DNA of 64,000 nucleotides, from NCBI RefSeq assembly GCF_041320605.1, contig NZ_CP166679.1:4202001-4266000 (forward strand), written 5' to 3'. The translations under genes were made by a program, and so were the position numbers. Origin of the DNA: Arenibacter antarcticus. Lineage in GTDB: Bacteria > Bacteroidota > Bacteroidia > Flavobacteriales > Flavobacteriaceae. Numbering within the stretch: position 1 is the first letter of the stretch; every line of letters begins with the position of its first letter. The notes under the pieces are model-generated. The model searched no databases, was not told the origin of the DNA, and worked only from the letters and a program-made list of their open reading frames with translations. Shown here piece by piece: positions 63,335-64,000 of this stretch.

Positions 63335-63790
63335 ATGACTATGGGGATTGGTAGAACGCAGGCCTATCACAATATAAACATCATAAAGGAAGAATTTGAA
63401 ATATACACGCCGGATTTTGCACAAATTGAAAAGTCGAGAATTCCCTATATAAAACCCTTAAGCTCAAGGAAGCTGGCAAAATATATTGGTTCCTGCCCAA
63501 CTGTTATCAAGGATCTCGATGACCGAAAGTATCTACAAACTCTATTGGATAATATCTCAGAACTACAGGTAATTCAAAAATTGGTACAGATTTTCAAAAC
63601 GATGATTAGAACAGGGCGCGGTAATATAAACCGATGGATCGAATTTATTAAACGTTCAAAATACAAGATGGTAGGATTGACCACTTTTGCTAATGGTTTG
63701 TTAAGGGATATTAAAGCTGTTAAAAACGGGATCCATATGTCTTGGTGGATATACTGGAGCATGCTGACCCCTCTAAAGCCTAATCAATAA
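63335..63790 (+). pseudogene. ISL3-family transposase, fragment broken by an IS21 element
   Basis: About 136 residues match the C-terminal half of ISL3-type transposases: PYIKPLSSRKLAKYI, FKTMIRTGRGNINRWIEF, LTTFANGLLRDIKAVKNGI. Homology stops at HMSW (about 63744), exactly where the IS21-type end repeats begin. The N-terminal zinc-finger part and part of the catalytic core are missing. Confidence 0.85.
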
Positions 63791-63911
63791 GTAACTGCCG
63801 TTCTGGCGGATGCTGACCCCCCTTTGAAAAATAAGATAGCTAGATTTTTAAATTATTCTGGAGCATGTTGACCCCTCTGGATGATTTATTTGGGAGCATG
63901 CTGACCCCCCT
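63756..63911. mobile_element. IS21-family element, left end with four internal repeats
   Basis: GGAGCATG(C/T)TGACCCC-type repeats occur at 63756, 63805, 63860 and 63892. Multiple such repeats are the mark of IS21-family ends. The istA gene begins 57 bases later. The element interrupts the ISL3 transposase and continues beyond the window. Confidence 0.85.
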
Positions 63912-63967
63912 AGCTATTTTCTTTCTGGTTTTGGTTTATTTGATGAATACCATCAAAAAGATAACCA

Positions 63968-64000
63968 ATGGCCGGAAAATCAAAACCAATGAGTCAAGTA
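63968..64000 (+). CDS. istA: IS21-family transposase IstA, first 11 codons (cut by window edge)
   Basis: ATG at 63968 begins MAGKSKPMSQV, the start typical of Bacteroidetes IS21 transposases, immediately after the end repeats. Only 33 bases are in the window. An overlapping frame from ATG 63944 (MNTIKKITNG) is less like the family. Confidence 0.65.
   Translation, partial: MAGKSKPMSQV

Noticed and set aside
1-64000. CRISPR array
   Set aside because: No regular repeats with unique spacers of 30-40 bases; the only regular array is the iteron set with 21-base steps.
1-64000. rRNA genes or a complete tRNA
   Set aside because: Only the 3' half of an initiator tRNA at 50897 was found; no full cloverleaf recognised.

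Overview
The window looks like a chromosome segment of a marine Flavobacteriaceae-type Bacteroidetes. Evidence: low GC, a TonB-dependent receptor behind a TATATTTG promoter (Bacteroidetes TAnnTTTG type), DUF3347 / HYC_CC_PP / DUF2911 families, few Shine-Dalgarno sites, and an ATP-cone-bearing NrdB of the kind known from Leeuwenhoekiella. The assignment is by family recognition; no search was run.

Layout. (1) 1-5.2 kb: the end of a response regulator, a LytTR regulator, and a TonB receptor plus PepSY membrane protein (probable ferric-siderophore uptake pair). (2) 5.7-9.8 kb: a class I ribonucleotide reductase operon (nrdB with N-terminal ATP-cone, then nrdA without one) preceded by a cobalamin riboswitch. 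(3) 9.8-14.9 kb: a decaying stretch with gene remnants (lipoprotein, GMC oxidoreductase, frameshifted secreted protein) around an intact porin/YceI pair. (4) 14.9-32.6 kb: a copper/silver resistance block: HMA chaperone, CopA ATPase, an HMA-AraC regulator, CusB, DUF305, DUF2911, DUF3347 proteins, haem protein, a multicopper oxidase fused to a CopB-like barrel, CusC, CusA, two HYC_CC_PP proteins and a second HMA-AraC regulator. (5) 32.7-48.3 kb: a long plus-strand run that passes without a break from small metal-handling proteins into archaeal-type central metabolism (type II GAPDH, class I aldolase, AMP phosphorylase, PRPP synthetase, a beta-CASP nuclease, an ATP-cone/Mrr fusion, USP), ending with a CopB-type ATPase and an MFS-phospholipase D fusion.

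(6) 48.8-50.8 kb: tyrosine integrase with an excisionase-like HTH gene. (7) 50.9-64 kb: a second, plasmid-like integrated element. It starts at the 3' half of an initiator tRNA-Met gene, with a tyrosine integrase abutting it, followed by an inverted repeat, four iterons spaced exactly 21 bp apart, an RHH protein, a RepA-type ATPase, a perfect 54-bp palindrome and a Toprim/zinc-finger primase-like protein. Beyond the primase lies variable cargo (unknown genes, a P-loop ATPase, a membrane/coiled-coil protein). Three cargo genes are each preceded by a copy of the same ~135-bp sequence. The cargo is littered with IS1182, ISL3, IS21 and group II intron remnants.

How the parts may work together: the CusABC pump, two Cu ATPases, the periplasmic oxidase and binding proteins detoxify Cu/Ag. 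The translationally coupled GAPDH/aldolase genes could give a metal-tolerant bypass of glycolytic enzymes that copper poisons. The nuclease / AMP phosphorylase / PRPP genes suggest nucleotide turnover under the same stress. These last two links are inference from gene order.
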